Below are positions 43,517 through 55,823 of a DNA stretch of 64,000 nt, piece after piece. The notes beneath the pieces were generated by a model. It saw only the letters and a program-made list of their open reading frames with translations, was not told where the DNA came from and made no database searches. This stretch comes from Siphlonurus alternatus (lineage: Eukaryota > Arthropoda > Insecta > Ephemeroptera > Siphlonuridae): contig OX463781.1 in the NCBI GenBank assembly GCA_949825025.1, positions 31,208,675-31,272,674 on the forward strand. Direction: 5' to 3'. The translations under genes and the position numbers were made by a program. How positions within the stretch are numbered: the first letter of the stretch is position 1; each line of letters opens with the position of its first letter.

Positions 43517-44262
43517 CAGACCGGGCCAGAAATGGTGTTACGATTTCGTGCTAAATTTTCAGTGGGATCACTTTCAGCTGGAAAGTTTAAATTTGGCACA
43601 TATTCAGACAACTTGGGTTGTAATTTTTAAGGAAATTTTGATTTTTTTTTTAATCATTCATTAGGGGTGGATTAACGATTTGCATTTCTTCCTTATATGA
43701 ATATATGGAATATCCTTGTTAATTTAAGTTGGTAGATTTTTTTGTCCTATCTGCTCCAAAATTTTATTTACAAAGGTTTTAGAGCACGTTGAATCTAATG
43801 GCGTTATTCAAAACATGATAAAAACAACCCTTAATGAAATGCTAACAAGTGATGTTATCGTAATTTTGATTTTGACATTGAAACAAGCTTATTACCTTAA
43901 AAACAGTCTTTGATTTTTTTAACCGGAGGTTAAGGATTTATTTTAAAGGGAACATCGCTTTTTACGTGGTACGGTCAATATCTCATTAGGGGTTTTCATC
44001 ATGAATGTTTTAAATAACACCATTAAATTCAGCGTGCTCTGAAACTTTTGGTGGAGATCGGACATTTTTTATTAATTTAATTTAACATGGAAATCCCATG
44101 TTAAGGAAGAAATGAAAACAAAAGCAAACAAAAAAAACCGTCATACAACTCCAAAAATTACAACCCTTGGCTTTTTATGTTTGCCAAATTTAAACTTTCT
44201 AGGTAAAAGTAATCTTGCCGAAAATTTTGCACGAAAACGTAAAACCATATCTGGCCTGGCTG
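43517..44262. mobile_element. 746 bp foldback element with TA flanks (Tc1/mariner-like MITE)
   Basis: The left end reads CAGACCGGGCCAGAAATGG and the right end, reversed, CAGCCAGGCCAGATATGG. Both sides are flanked by TA (43515-43516, 44263-44264). The arms match over most of their length with indels: AAAGTTTAAATTTGGCA, GGGTTGTAATTTTT, CATTTCTTCCTTA, TAGAGCACGTTGAAT and CCCTTAATGA on the left each have counterparts on the right. The TA duplication and CAG termini suggest Tc1/mariner mobilisation. There is no transposase frame. Arm divergence suggests an old insertion. Confidence 0.7.
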
Positions 44263-44264
44263 TA

Positions 44265-45125
44265 ACTTCATTCTTACATGAATCTTGAAAACTCTTGATC
44301 ATATATTTACAAAATATTGTATATTTTATAAAGATATTGAAATTTTGTCGACTAATAATAATTTTGCAGACAACATATAAACAATTTGTATTAATTCAAT
44401 ATTAAATTGACACACAATTTTACAACTATAAACATATAATTAGCAATTTAACACAGTTAATAAATTTTCTAATTGCAAAACTAATTTTACAATGTTTTTA
44501 AGTGTTTTTTTTTATATACCTTTAGATTTAATCATTATTTGAAACACGTACATTAAGCTTAGTATAAAAAAAGGGCTGTATAAAGTTAATGTAAGTTTGA
44601 ATGTATGAGATATCAAAGAGTCAATTTGAATTTCTCCGTGTGGAGTGTTGGGTGGGTGGGGGTCACTTGGCATGCCGCTTCGGAGCGTCGTCGACATAAA
44701 AAGTACACCCTTCTAATCTGCACCTGACCCTGCTCCACGCTGCCACCTTGTATTTACATGAAACATGAGACGCAGCTCAGGCGCTACCTCCAACTTCTTA
44801 CTCAGCGAGAAAGTACACTAACAAGACTGACGTAAGTTGAGAATACCCATGAATGTAATGAGATTTAAATATACATTGTATTATAATACTATATATATTA
44901 ATTTATAACATTATTATATAACGAACAATAAATACAGTTAAGTGAAAATTATTTTAAAGTTACGGTGCTAAAATTATGTGAAACTGAATGTAATATAGTT
45001 TTGTTCACCGGCAAGATATATTTAAGTAGATTATCAAAGAACGTTATTATTTCTTGAGTTTATACCGCCAAGCACTTTCCTATGAGACTAATATTTCCCT
45101 TGTTCCCCCCATATACTCTCTCTTG

Positions 45126-45213
<88 letters not shown>

Positions 45214-45812
45214 TAGTAAGAACCAACCTAATCTTACTACATTATTATGTCTTCTCTCTCTTACCCTGCTTACACATATTATTTCAGCAACAAGTAGGCT
45301 TCTCAAATTTATTTAACTTTATGTGTGTGTGTTTTATATAATATATGTATATGTGTATGTTAAACTAATAATAAATTTATTTCAAGTTTGTTTAATTATT
45401 TATACATGATAAAATATATAATACTAAAATGTTAAACATATTTTAACGTTAGTTGATATTCACGTCATCAAATTATACTTGTCCCAACTTGCTGGGTGTC
45501 ATGTCAAAATGGACGGAAGTTGCTGCAACGACCCTTCTCTTAGTAGGATCGTGTTTTAGTCGAAATGAACCAATTAACTGGTCCAAGCTCGCGGCGTCAG
45601 CACCCTGTCCGTTTGCACACGGAACACCTCCAGTCCGGCACATCCAACACTCAACTTTCACCTACATTGCAAAAATTTTCACTGTCGATAAATATATATC
45701 CTTAATATTTTTATCTATGAAAGACAAACAAAAATAGTCGATTGCAGTAAACTTTAGATTTGAATTACAATGCGTCATGATTAAATAAAGTTCTACAAAT
45801 AATTTGCCGAGA
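44265..45812. other. Gene-free stretch
   Basis: GC-richer blocks at about 44640-44830 and 45480-45660, with a TA microsatellite between them. No gene recognised. Confidence 0.6.
45127..45210. repeat. (TA)n microsatellite, 84 bp
   Basis: Uninterrupted TA repeat. Confidence 0.98.
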
Positions 45813-46206
45813 CTTTTTTTTTTTCTTTACAAGGATACACCCCTATGAGTTTGGAGCTCAAGGCGGGGTAATGAGTAGGAATAAGGTAGGGAACGGATGA
45901 TGGCCACGGCCTGTTACGCGCCCCAGCATTCACTGAGGTGAGACTGAGGGAACCGTGGAAAACCTGAGTCAAGACGGACACCTCTACTTTTTATCAATGG
46001 ACCAAAGTGATGTCCAAAGCCTGGGGAACCACACACAAGTGCATCACTACACACTGGGTGAAAAACGATACTAATTTATCCTAGCCTAGGGAGGGATGTA
46101 AGTTTTACTTTAAACGGTCACCCATCAAAGTATTAACCACGCTCGACGTAGCTTGACTTCAGTGATCTAACTAGAACCGGTCAATGCACTGCGCCACTCT
46201 CAACCT
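45813..46206 (-). mobile_element. 5S rRNA-derived SINE copy (S1)
   Basis: This copy has the same structure as the one at 60343-60737: the 5S-like head at the high-coordinate end, the shared body (AAAGTAGAGGTG, GGCCGTGGCC words) and the GTGTATCCTTGTAAAG 3' end, with the poly(A) at 45830-45813 interrupted by a G. It has more mismatches in the 5S part (for example TTGATGGGTGACC and CTAGTTAGATCACTG), so it is older. Target-site duplications are not clear. Confidence 0.8.
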
Positions 46207-49200
46207 CACAATTAATATATTATTATTTCATGGGCAGAAATCAAAGTAATTGTATTCAGAGTGCAGTGACACAAATCTATACAAATCAGATTCATAAAAA
46301 AAAGCACTCATTTAAATTCCACATTATATTGGTTCTGATTTAAAGATAATATATTCTTTTAAACAGACGTTTCCCTTTAAAAGAACAATAACTGTATTAT
46401 AACATGAACATTTGTATTTCATTCTCTAATCATGTAATAGAAAAATATCCTACATATATTTTTTTATACATTTATAGCATACTGACAAAAAGTTAATGGT
46501 CCAGAGTCCAGAGCTTTTAATGCATTATAATAGCCACACAGTATGTCATATAAATGAATCACAACATGTAAAACTTTTGTGTGATCCTGTCAAGGGAGCC
46601 AGGCTTGAAACAAATGACGTCGCTCTTGCACTTATTACTCAGGCATTACCGTAAATAATGTTTTTCACTATTTCTAAACTAATTAAAACAGATTAGTCTC
46701 ACGTATACATGCATAAGGATAGTATACATAGTTGTGTGTAACAAGTTAAAAAAAGATTATTTAACTGTAATGTGTTTCATTATTTAAAAGAAAATCACAT
46801 AAATAACATCTACATCCTTTTGTTTGTTGCTAGATAAAACACAAGGAGAAGTGTTATGTTCATAATAACAAATGTGGGAAGGAGGTCGCTGCTAATTTAT
46901 GGACAGTCGACAACAACAACCAAGCAAGGCATTGGGTTTCTTTGTTGCACGTTCAACTCCCCCCGCGTATATATTTGTTTAGTTATAGTTTTCTCTTGGG
47001 GGTATATTTTGGTGAACCAAAATTAATTATAAACGATGTGATTCAAAATACGTGACCTTATTTTCTAAGATATATATTATATATAATTTTACAAATATCA
47101 CGTACGTGCTTTAATTAATTTTAATAACATTCACAAACACGAAGAGAAATCTTAATTCAAAAGAAATTACATCTCTTGCTAAATGTGCGACTCAGCAATT
47201 ACTGCATGAAGTTTTCTCTGCTCGGTGTCACTTTGGGCGCGAATGTAGTCTAATGACGATTGCAACCATCAGTGCCCGTGGTGCTTGCAGTTTTCTTTTT
47301 AGCACAACTCCAGTATGTACTCGAAACATCTTACACTATTTCCAAATGTCTTGACTAGAAGAAGATTTTCTTCGTTATTCTAATTTCAACTTTTTATGAA
47401 GTTTAAAAAATAAAAGCTTAAAACCCCTCGACATCTGTTGTCGATTTGTCCTTCTCTCAGGGTCTCAAGGCTGAATAACACTAAAAGATTGTAGCCAAAT
47501 ATCATCCATCATTGACTAAAACTATGATGGTAAAGTGTGGGGGATACAAATTATTGCTCCTACAACTATTGTAAATTGTAATAAAAGTAATGTTTTACTT
47601 TTTAACACATTCCTTTACGAATTGGGCGTTTCTAATAATCAAAGCAAAATGAATGAAAATTGAAAAGTATTAGAAAACAATATTTTTTGAACCTATATAA
47701 ATTATAATCTTGTGTGTCAATGTCACACTACTAACAATTTTTTTTAACATTATTTTTCTACCCTTTTATCATCCTTGATCAGATTATAAGTTTAAAAAAA
47801 AAAAAATGCAATTATTAGTAATTTCAGCCATGCAATTCAAAATTAAACCGAATATCACTGATATTTTTCATAAATTAATTTCCCGTGCGTCTAGCCTATC
47901 TACTCAAGAGTAGAGCCTATATATAGATACTGGATGCCGAGATAGCTTTCTGTTAGGTACTACTCCGGTAATTACAATAAATAATTATAAATAATAATTA
48001 TTGAAACTTTTATAATACATAATAATATAGAAAAAGTTTCAGTACATAAATTTTTATAATATTTACTTATATAGTTGTATGTTTTGATTTTCTTCCCAGA
48101 AAATATGATAAAAATTATTGACACACTTTCATGTAAAAAATATTAAAAAAAAAATATTATTATAATAAGAGCATATATTATTATAACCGCTGTTATAGTT
48201 AGCCTTCCAATGAATTAAAAAACCCGCATAACTATAAAGTCTTATACCTGTATTAAAAAAATGTTATTTTCAAATTAATTACTTTTATAGTTTCATATCA
48301 TTACATGTATAAAAAAATTATAATTAGAAAAATGTAGTTTAATTATGTTTAAATTATTATTACGTGACTTGCAATAAATTAATTGTGATACTGCAGAGGA
48401 ACTATAACAATAAAATGACATTTTACATGCAACACTTTATTACCACATTGGTACCAGGAACCAAGAAAATATCACAAGAACATTGAGCGTGCGTGGATAT
48501 AAACATGCGTGTCTCTTAATTCTTAATTATATAGTCAGTGTTGTTGTTTAATCATAATGAAATAATTTGTAGGTGCAAAATAATGAATATATATGGGCAA
48601 ATAAAATATGAAATGGTATTGCTGCTCTATTTAAGTCCCAGCAACATTCCAATATATTATGCATGTATAAGTGAAATAAGTGTAAAAAAGGCAAACATTT
48701 TGACTGGCGTAGCAGCACTGCAGTGCTTTGTGAAGGCGACACAAGTCGAGGAGAGTAGTGCGGTCACTGTGACCTCTTTGGAAACGTTTCAGAATCACCA
48801 GAGCATCAAGCGAGCTTCACTGCATTAAGTTTAAGATTGCCGCCAGAGGACCTAAAATTAAAAGTTATTATTGTGTACAATACATAAAGCATGAATAAGT
48901 TTAATTTTTCTCTTTGCGTAATTTTACGTGTCACTTGTATTAACAAAATTACAACAAGATCTCACACGTGCCTAATAAAGAAAGTTCTATTCCAATTGAA
49001 AACTAAATATATTTCATACAGCAGATTTTAATAAAATTATTTATATAAAAATATGCTGCGTATTAGACCATATATTCCCTTTTGTAATAAAGCTCAACCT
49101 GGACACGGAATTGAACAATTAAAAAAACGCCTTCATACAATTGGAAACCCAAACACCTGCACAATAATATGTAATAAAGTTTAGTAAATATTTCAAATTT

Positions 49201-51866
49201 TAATATAATGCAGAACTATACAGTAGTAAGCAATGGTTTATTAATGTAAATACTATAAATATTGATTTGCATATTAAAATATGATACATAATCTTATATG
49301 AATAATTATACACTCTTTAAATACATAATTTATATGATTTACATTTTAATAGCAATAAAAAAATCTTATTGGTATTATACCTTGCGGTTTTCTTATGCTT
49401 TATATATGGTAATAATAACTCTAAAAAGCAGCCGTGACCCTAATAATCTCCCACCGCACAACTGAGCATTGTTTGCTAGGACCAATATTAATTACTCGGG
49501 ATTATAGAGCTGGCCGAAAAGCTGTAGATTGCCAGAAAGGCTGCATGATTACCCGAGAAGGGGGTATATATACACATGCCATATATTGCATTCTTGTAAC
49601 TTGCAGTGGCGACCAGAGGTGGCGTCTTGTATGTTGCATAGTTGCTTCTGAAAAGAGCAAGTTGAGAGAGTGTTCTAATTCCTAGAGTTAACCGCAAACC
49701 CATAAATCCCGAGATGAGATGCCTTGAAAATTACAAAACTTACGACGACGATGCGACGACCAGACTTGATGCTTACTTGCAAATGGCTTTACTTTATGTA
49801 TATAGTGCTCTCAGAGGAAACAAAATTAACAATGATTTTAAATTAAATTTTAAGCATAAAAATTTAAATTAAAGAATGCGCATTTTTAATACATTATATT
49901 TATTTTAATTAAAATATAAGAGTTCTAATTTATTATACATTTTTTTATTCTAAAGTCCTGCATGACATTGAGTTAATTTTGGATTGGTTTTCATTACCTG
50001 CTTTATAATAATATTTTTATGAAGTTGCTGAAAAAAATTATATAAGGAAACGGAAAGAGCAACAATATTTACACAAAACTTAAATTTTTTTAAGGCAGAC
50101 GAACTGACAAGTTACATACAAAGTTTTTTTTTTTATTTATTTTCAAGAAATAAAAATTTGAAATATATAACAAATATATTTTGGCAACATGTCACTTAAA
50201 AATCTTAAAATATGTTTGTAAAACCAATTATGATTGCATTGTATGTTTATATCACGTTTAAAGAAAAGTGTTAAATTAAATCGATGAATTGCGTACAAAA
50301 GTATAAGAACAGAAATGATAAAAAATAAATAAAAATAAACTTTGGGGTTCTATTTAGAAAAAAAAATGTTGATGCTTCTCTGTTTTTTTGAAACAACATA
50401 TATAGTGAATGTATATTCTAGGCTGTTCGGTCGCTTGCTCGCGAATACGGGATGAGCCAGCAGCCAGCAAGCAAGCAGGCAGGGAGATACATTATTAAGC
50501 AGGCGTGAGGCTAAAACTCTGCTCCTTGGCTGTGCTGCTGCATTGCGGGATCAAGCAGGCCCGTGACGTCACAGGCAAGCGACCTTACGTGCCACCTGAG
50601 ACCTCCCTGACTTGATATACACAATAAATTTGCGCCACCGTCTCATCACGCTATCTGGATGGTTAATAACTCAGACTGGCCGGTGGCACAAAATTACCCC
50701 TTAAAACCTAAACCTAGAAAGTGTTAAACTCCTGTAGACCATATGAAATTATGTTATGAGAGTATTATACAATCCGTTTGCACGGGTACACGTTATAGAG
50801 GCTACGGTATGGAGAAAGTTAAAATTAAGGGAGATACGTTCATGTATGCGGTCAGCTTCGTTCTAGAGAGAGTAAAATTGTACCCCTAATGCTGCATAGG
50901 GACTCCCCTAACACTCTCCTGCCCTTTACTTTTGACCCCCTCTTGCTCCCTCCTCCATAGTTTCAACACTAAGTTCTCTTTTTTTATGGGTTTCTGTTTA
51001 TGGTCAGTTTCTCTCATCCCAGTACTGCAATATTATCTCTGTCTCCCTTAAAATACACAACATCCATGTTGCATTTTTGTTGTAGTAAAAAAACACACCA
51101 AATTTGGGAAAAATAACAAATTCGAAGCATGGAGAACGACGGTGCTCATTTGCGGTTTGTCTGAGCAGATCGGGTGCTACGTAGGGATCACGCTTGTCCC
51201 GATGGCTAAACACGCTCGCAGTCTTCTTGCAAAGCATTTCAGGCAGGCTTGCAAGACTAAATCTCTAGCTGTTTTTACAAAAAGATAGAAGAAAAAAGCA
51301 ATTTTAAACATGTCACCCGAGAAAAAGAGAAGAAAAAAAAAATAGAGGAAAAGATGGGGGATACGATGTACTAAGCTGGAATGTACATTAGAAATACATG
51401 TAGCTCTTGGGTTTTACGATTTGCCGAGTAAAATTACAATTGAATAATAATAAAAAATAAAAAAAAATCCATTCATTTTATTCCAAAATATGAGACACCC
51501 AACTATGTAGGTGTGTTTGCGGATTATCTTATTATATCAGATCGTTATCACACGGGAGATGGAACTGGTTTATGAGGAGAGAGAAAAGGTTTAAGATGAG
51601 CGAGGATTAAAATTGGTTATCACTTGGTTTAGACGAGCAAGAGAAAGCGTGATGAAAGAACCACCGGAAAGGATTTCCAAATAAATAACACAATTTTTGT
51701 CACAAGTAAGATATATAAAGATATTGTGCTTCGCTTTTTTTCCCCTTCCTTTTTTTCCTTTTTATAAGTACTGCTAAAAACACTAACCCATTAATTTCTT
51801 CCATAAAGAATAACTATAAAACTAACGAAGCATGTTTTCTAGCTTTATATAAAAGTATTCATTTCT

Positions 51867-51868
<2 letters not shown>
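46207..51868. other. Gene-free stretch
   Basis: AT-rich with GC-richer blocks at about 46580-46640, 46870-46990, 47190-47300, 48690-48850, 49430-49660, 50420-50700 (includes TGACGTCA at 50564-50571) and 51120-51260. No gene or mobile element recognised. Confidence 0.6.

Positions 51869-51917
<49 letters not shown>
51869..51917. repeat. (CT)n microsatellite, 49 bp
   Basis: Uninterrupted CT repeat of about 24 units. Confidence 0.97.
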
Positions 51918-51918
<1 letters not shown>

Positions 51919-54083
51919 AACTCTGATGATTCTTATATATATTATATATCTCCTTTTTCTTTGAGGTTTTATCAAGTTGAAAATTGCACTCAAAAAGTTT
52001 GTACATTTCTCTCCACCTCAGTTATTCTTTCTCTTATATTTTTTCAGGTTAGCTTACCACACCACATTCTGTAGATGTTCCAACAGCGGCTCATTTGACG
52101 ACGGAAGATCGTTTGATCGCACATTGCATCTTATTCCCGTGACGCTCCCCTTCGGTCTCACGAGACTAGCGTGGCTTCCCTACGCGTGTCTCGCAGGAAA
52201 TATCGAACCACAAATTGGTGCTAATCACTTCGAAATGCTGCAAGGGGGAAATATCACTGTAAAAATATATAAAATACCGCTCATTCTGAAAATTTATGAA
52301 GTATGTTAATAATTATAATTATCTTTTTATGTTACCAAAAATGTCTGTGAAAAAATAATGTTAAATTTACTTTAAAATAATTTTTATTACTGTAGCTCTA
52401 TACCCTTTCTAATTTTATAAAAGAGAGTTTATCTAAATATTATTTTTATGATATTACGATGGAATTGAATTGAGCGTGTAGAGAATTGTGACTTTCGTGT
52501 CATCGATTCTCATTATAAGTAAAATGTGCAGCACCACGCGAACTATAATATGAAAACTGTGCTGTAACATCCTTAATTGGAGCGTTGTAATGAGCGGTGT
52601 TAAATTGAGCATGCAATGCAATCGTATGAGCTCATGCATGGCGTTCACAATCCCACCGAGGTTGCATGGTATTGTTAACTTCAATTATTGATATATAATA
52701 TTATGTATCATATTTTCGTAAAAAAATATACATAAATTATAATTTTACTTTTAACCTTCTCATCAGTGTATGTAAACAGCGCTGTCTTTCGTTCAGAAAT
52801 TGAGCAAAACTCAAGTGAAGAAGATCGCAGCAACAGCAAATATAACAGCGGCGGCGGGGGAGCAACGTTAATGATGAAGCCAGAAATGAAGATCATGCAG
52901 GAAGAATGTTGGAACTTGGAAAATAAGGGGAGAGATCTAAGTAAAAAAAATAAAATAAATAAAAATAAAAAAGGCGATGGAAGAAATCATCAGGTATGCT
53001 TTTAAAGATAAAGGTGGTTTAAACCTACATATATGTTGTGTGCTATATAGTTTTCCACGCACGAACCATTTATTGATTCTTTTTTTATACAACCTTTTTT
53101 TTTTAGTATATATACACAGACAAGACAAAAAAAAAATAAAAATAGGGAGACAAAAAAGGACTTGTAGAATTGCACGCACGGGACCAGTACCATGCTGCAA
53201 AACTCAACTATAAAGTGCTCTTTTTGCACGTTATTTCAGCAGCTACATGAAATGAGAGTCTAGTGACATAAGTTTGTTCAACACAGCAACAAAACTTTTT
53301 GAAGATGAAGAAATTATATATATGAAGAGTTGTACAGAAAGAAGGATGCTTATATTTAAGGAGCTTCAGTAACTAACACATCCCCTAACTCCAGCAGGCA
53401 TCCCCTCTACTTCATTTGGCGATGTGTTGTTTGCTCACTTCCACAAAACACCCTATTCGTCGTACCTGCATACTATGGTGTGTATTAAAACAGGACTTGC
53501 CGCTACTGCAGTGACGTGGATCATCACTCATGCGTAAATTAATGAACTTTCAAAGCTAATGAACATTTTGAAGAGTTAATTACTGAACATCAATGTAAAA
53601 CTATAAGATATAGTAAAAAAATTCTACCCTCTATATTATACAGTATAAATAGAAAAGATCTTGTGCTATATTTACTTAAACTGTATAAAAGGATATTTCA
53701 AGCAATTCAAGCTTCAGTATTATATAAAAAAAAATGTCTGTTTATTAATTATATTGTATTTTTTTGTTCTATTTTAAATTTTAAATGAAATTTTTTAATT
53801 AAGCTTTATATGTAAGAAAAATATAATGTAATATTATTATAAATGGAGATATAATAAAGATTGAGGCAAGATATAATATTGTTAAAAAAACTTACATTAA
53901 AACTAAATTAATTGGCATAAATAAGCTCTAACAATTATGTTATAAGCTTAATTCTTTCATTGAGACACTGAATCATAGTGCCCCTCACCACTTTGATGCT
54001 AAATGAGTTCTCTGATCTCTAGTCGAAAGGCAATCAAGATTTCACTTATATGATACATATACTGTATATATATGTATATAAAT
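51918..54083. other. Gene-free stretch
   Basis: GC-richer blocks at about 52060-52240, 52600-52680, 52770-52880 and 53380-53540. A plus-strand open segment at 52767-52990 lies between acceptor-like and donor-like sites but is unrecognised. No gene is called. Confidence 0.55.
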
Positions 54084-54791
54084 AATGGACAACATACGTA
54101 TGGCAAAAAAATATTGCAGAAATGAATAGCTAGGATATCAAATTATGCTACTCTGAATTTTTTCTGATTTTTTTGAAACCCAGAACTATTTTTAAATAAT
54201 TATTGAAAGTGCGGCCACACCCCCTGGAGGCGTCAATAGGCGTCCAGTCTCTATCCTTTTTATTAAGGTAGAGATAATACGGATCAGCTGGCCCAATGCT
54301 AAAAAAATCCCATTCATAAAAATTATGAAAAAAATTTAAAATGTTCTCCTCTACATCCCCTATCAGTAGGTAAAATATCAGGTATACAAAAACGAGCTAG
54401 TTTTCGAGTTATTAATTTTTAAAGTTGACTAATTTAGCATGGAAGTTCCATTTCTCCATGTTAAAGTAGTTAACTTTAAAAATTGATAGCTCAAAAACTA
54501 GCTCGTTTTTGTATACCTGATATTTTACCTACTGATAGGGGATGTAGAGGAGAACATTTTAAATTTTTTTCATAATTTTTATGAATGGGATTTTTTTAGC
54601 ATTGGGCCAGCTGATTCGTATTATCTCTACCTTAAGGATTCAGGGGTGCCAACTGAAATCACAGGACTTTCAATAATTATTTAAAAATAGTTCCGGGTCT
54701 CAAAAAAATATGAAAAAATTCAGAGTAGCATAATTTGGTGCCCTCTATTCATTTCTGCAATAAATTTTTTTCATACAGTATGTTGTTCAAT
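54084..54791. mobile_element. FB1 foldback element, copy C, split by a nested palindrome
   Basis: The left part runs from AATGGACAACATACG through TTGCAGAAATGAATAG and the GGAGGCGTCAATAGGCGTCC block to TTTTTATTAA. The right part resumes GGATTCAGGGGTGCC and ends TTTCTGCAATAAA...TATGTTGTTCAAT. Without the 365 bp insert and one TTAA, the element is about 339 bp and matches copy D closely. It has the same orientation as copy D, 61 bp away. Confidence 0.8.
54267..54631. mobile_element. TTAA-flanked palindromic element nested in FB1 copy C
   Basis: The element starts GGTAGAGATAATACG and ends CGTATTATCTCTACC. It is flanked by TTAA on both sides (54263-54266 and 54632-54635). FB1 copy A shows the empty site as a single TTAA, so the duplication is real. 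The arms, about 175 bp each, are nearly identical (single differences, such as CGGATC against CGAATC), with a short centre around TTCCATTTCTCCATG. TTAA duplication is the mark of piggyBac-type transposition. No coding capacity is present. The near-perfect arms suggest a young or homogenised element. Confidence 0.8.
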
Positions 54792-54852
54792 ATTAAATAT
54801 TATGTTCAATAAGATATTACAATTGAATTAAGTAAATAATATCTTTGTTAGT

Positions 54853-55184
54853 AATGGACAACATACATGGAAAAATTTTATTGCAGAAATTAATAGAGGG
54901 TACCAAATTATGCCACTATGATTTTTTCAGATTTTTTTGAGACCCAGAACTATTTTTAAATAATTATTGAAAGTGCGGCCACGCTCCCTGGAGGCGTCAA
55001 TAGGCGTCCAGTCTCTATTTTTTTTATTAAGAATTCAGGGGTGCCAACTGAAATCACAGGACTTTCAATAATTATATTTAAAAATAGTTCCGGGTCTCAA
55101 AAAAATCGGAAAGAATTCAGAGTAGCATAATTTGGTACCCTCTATTCATTTCTGCAATAAAATTTTTCAAGCATGTTGTCCATT
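54853..55184. mobile_element. FB1 foldback element, copy D
   Basis: A 332 bp palindrome with ends AATGGACAACATACATGG and GCATGTTGTCCATT. Arms contain TTGCAGAAATTAATAGAGGG and AATAGTTCCGGGTCTC. The centre reads GGAGGCGTCAATAGGCGTCC, a T-rich stretch and TTAAGAATTCAGGGGTGCC. It shows the uninterrupted state of the site that carries the nested element in copy C. Confidence 0.8.
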
Positions 55185-55789
55185 GTGGGTATATATTACA
55201 GGGATAAGATCAATAATTGTGCGCACTGCCAATGATCACGCACATTGTATCTTAATAAAATATGCTGTTGCATGACGTTATATTATACGAGTGCAATTAC
55301 AAGAAGTTGATATTATAATGAATTTTAATGACGTCATCGAACTGGATCGCTGCATGATCGGCGAGATAATCCGTAGATATTGTCGCTCGGTATTAAATAA
55401 TGCTGAGGTGCCTGAGGTGCATCCACACAAAATATAAAAGTAGCAATGTCTATGTAGGCTTTCTGCCTGAATAAAGAGCTTATTTGCATGTATTATAGCG
55501 ACGAGGAAATGCAGCTAGCAGCTCGAGGCGTCATTTTACCCTGGGGATCAATTGCCGTCAGCACAGCAAAGATTGCTAAGTCCCCGCGCCTGCAAATGAG
55601 AAGGCATGCTTGCATTTCATTTTTCATCACAATGTTCAAAGTTTTAGGAAATTTGTAATGAAATTAAGAGATACATGAATTTTAGACTTGTGCTGTTCAT
55701 ATAATACTCTTTTAATACTGTATGCGAAACACATATAATTATATATATTAATTATGATGTGAATTAAAATATGATATAATTTACACCGC

Positions 55790-55823
<34 letters not shown>

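Noticed and set aside
54084..55184. CRISPR-like repeated units
   Set aside because: The repeats are two foldback elements in a eukaryotic sequence, with no regular spacers.
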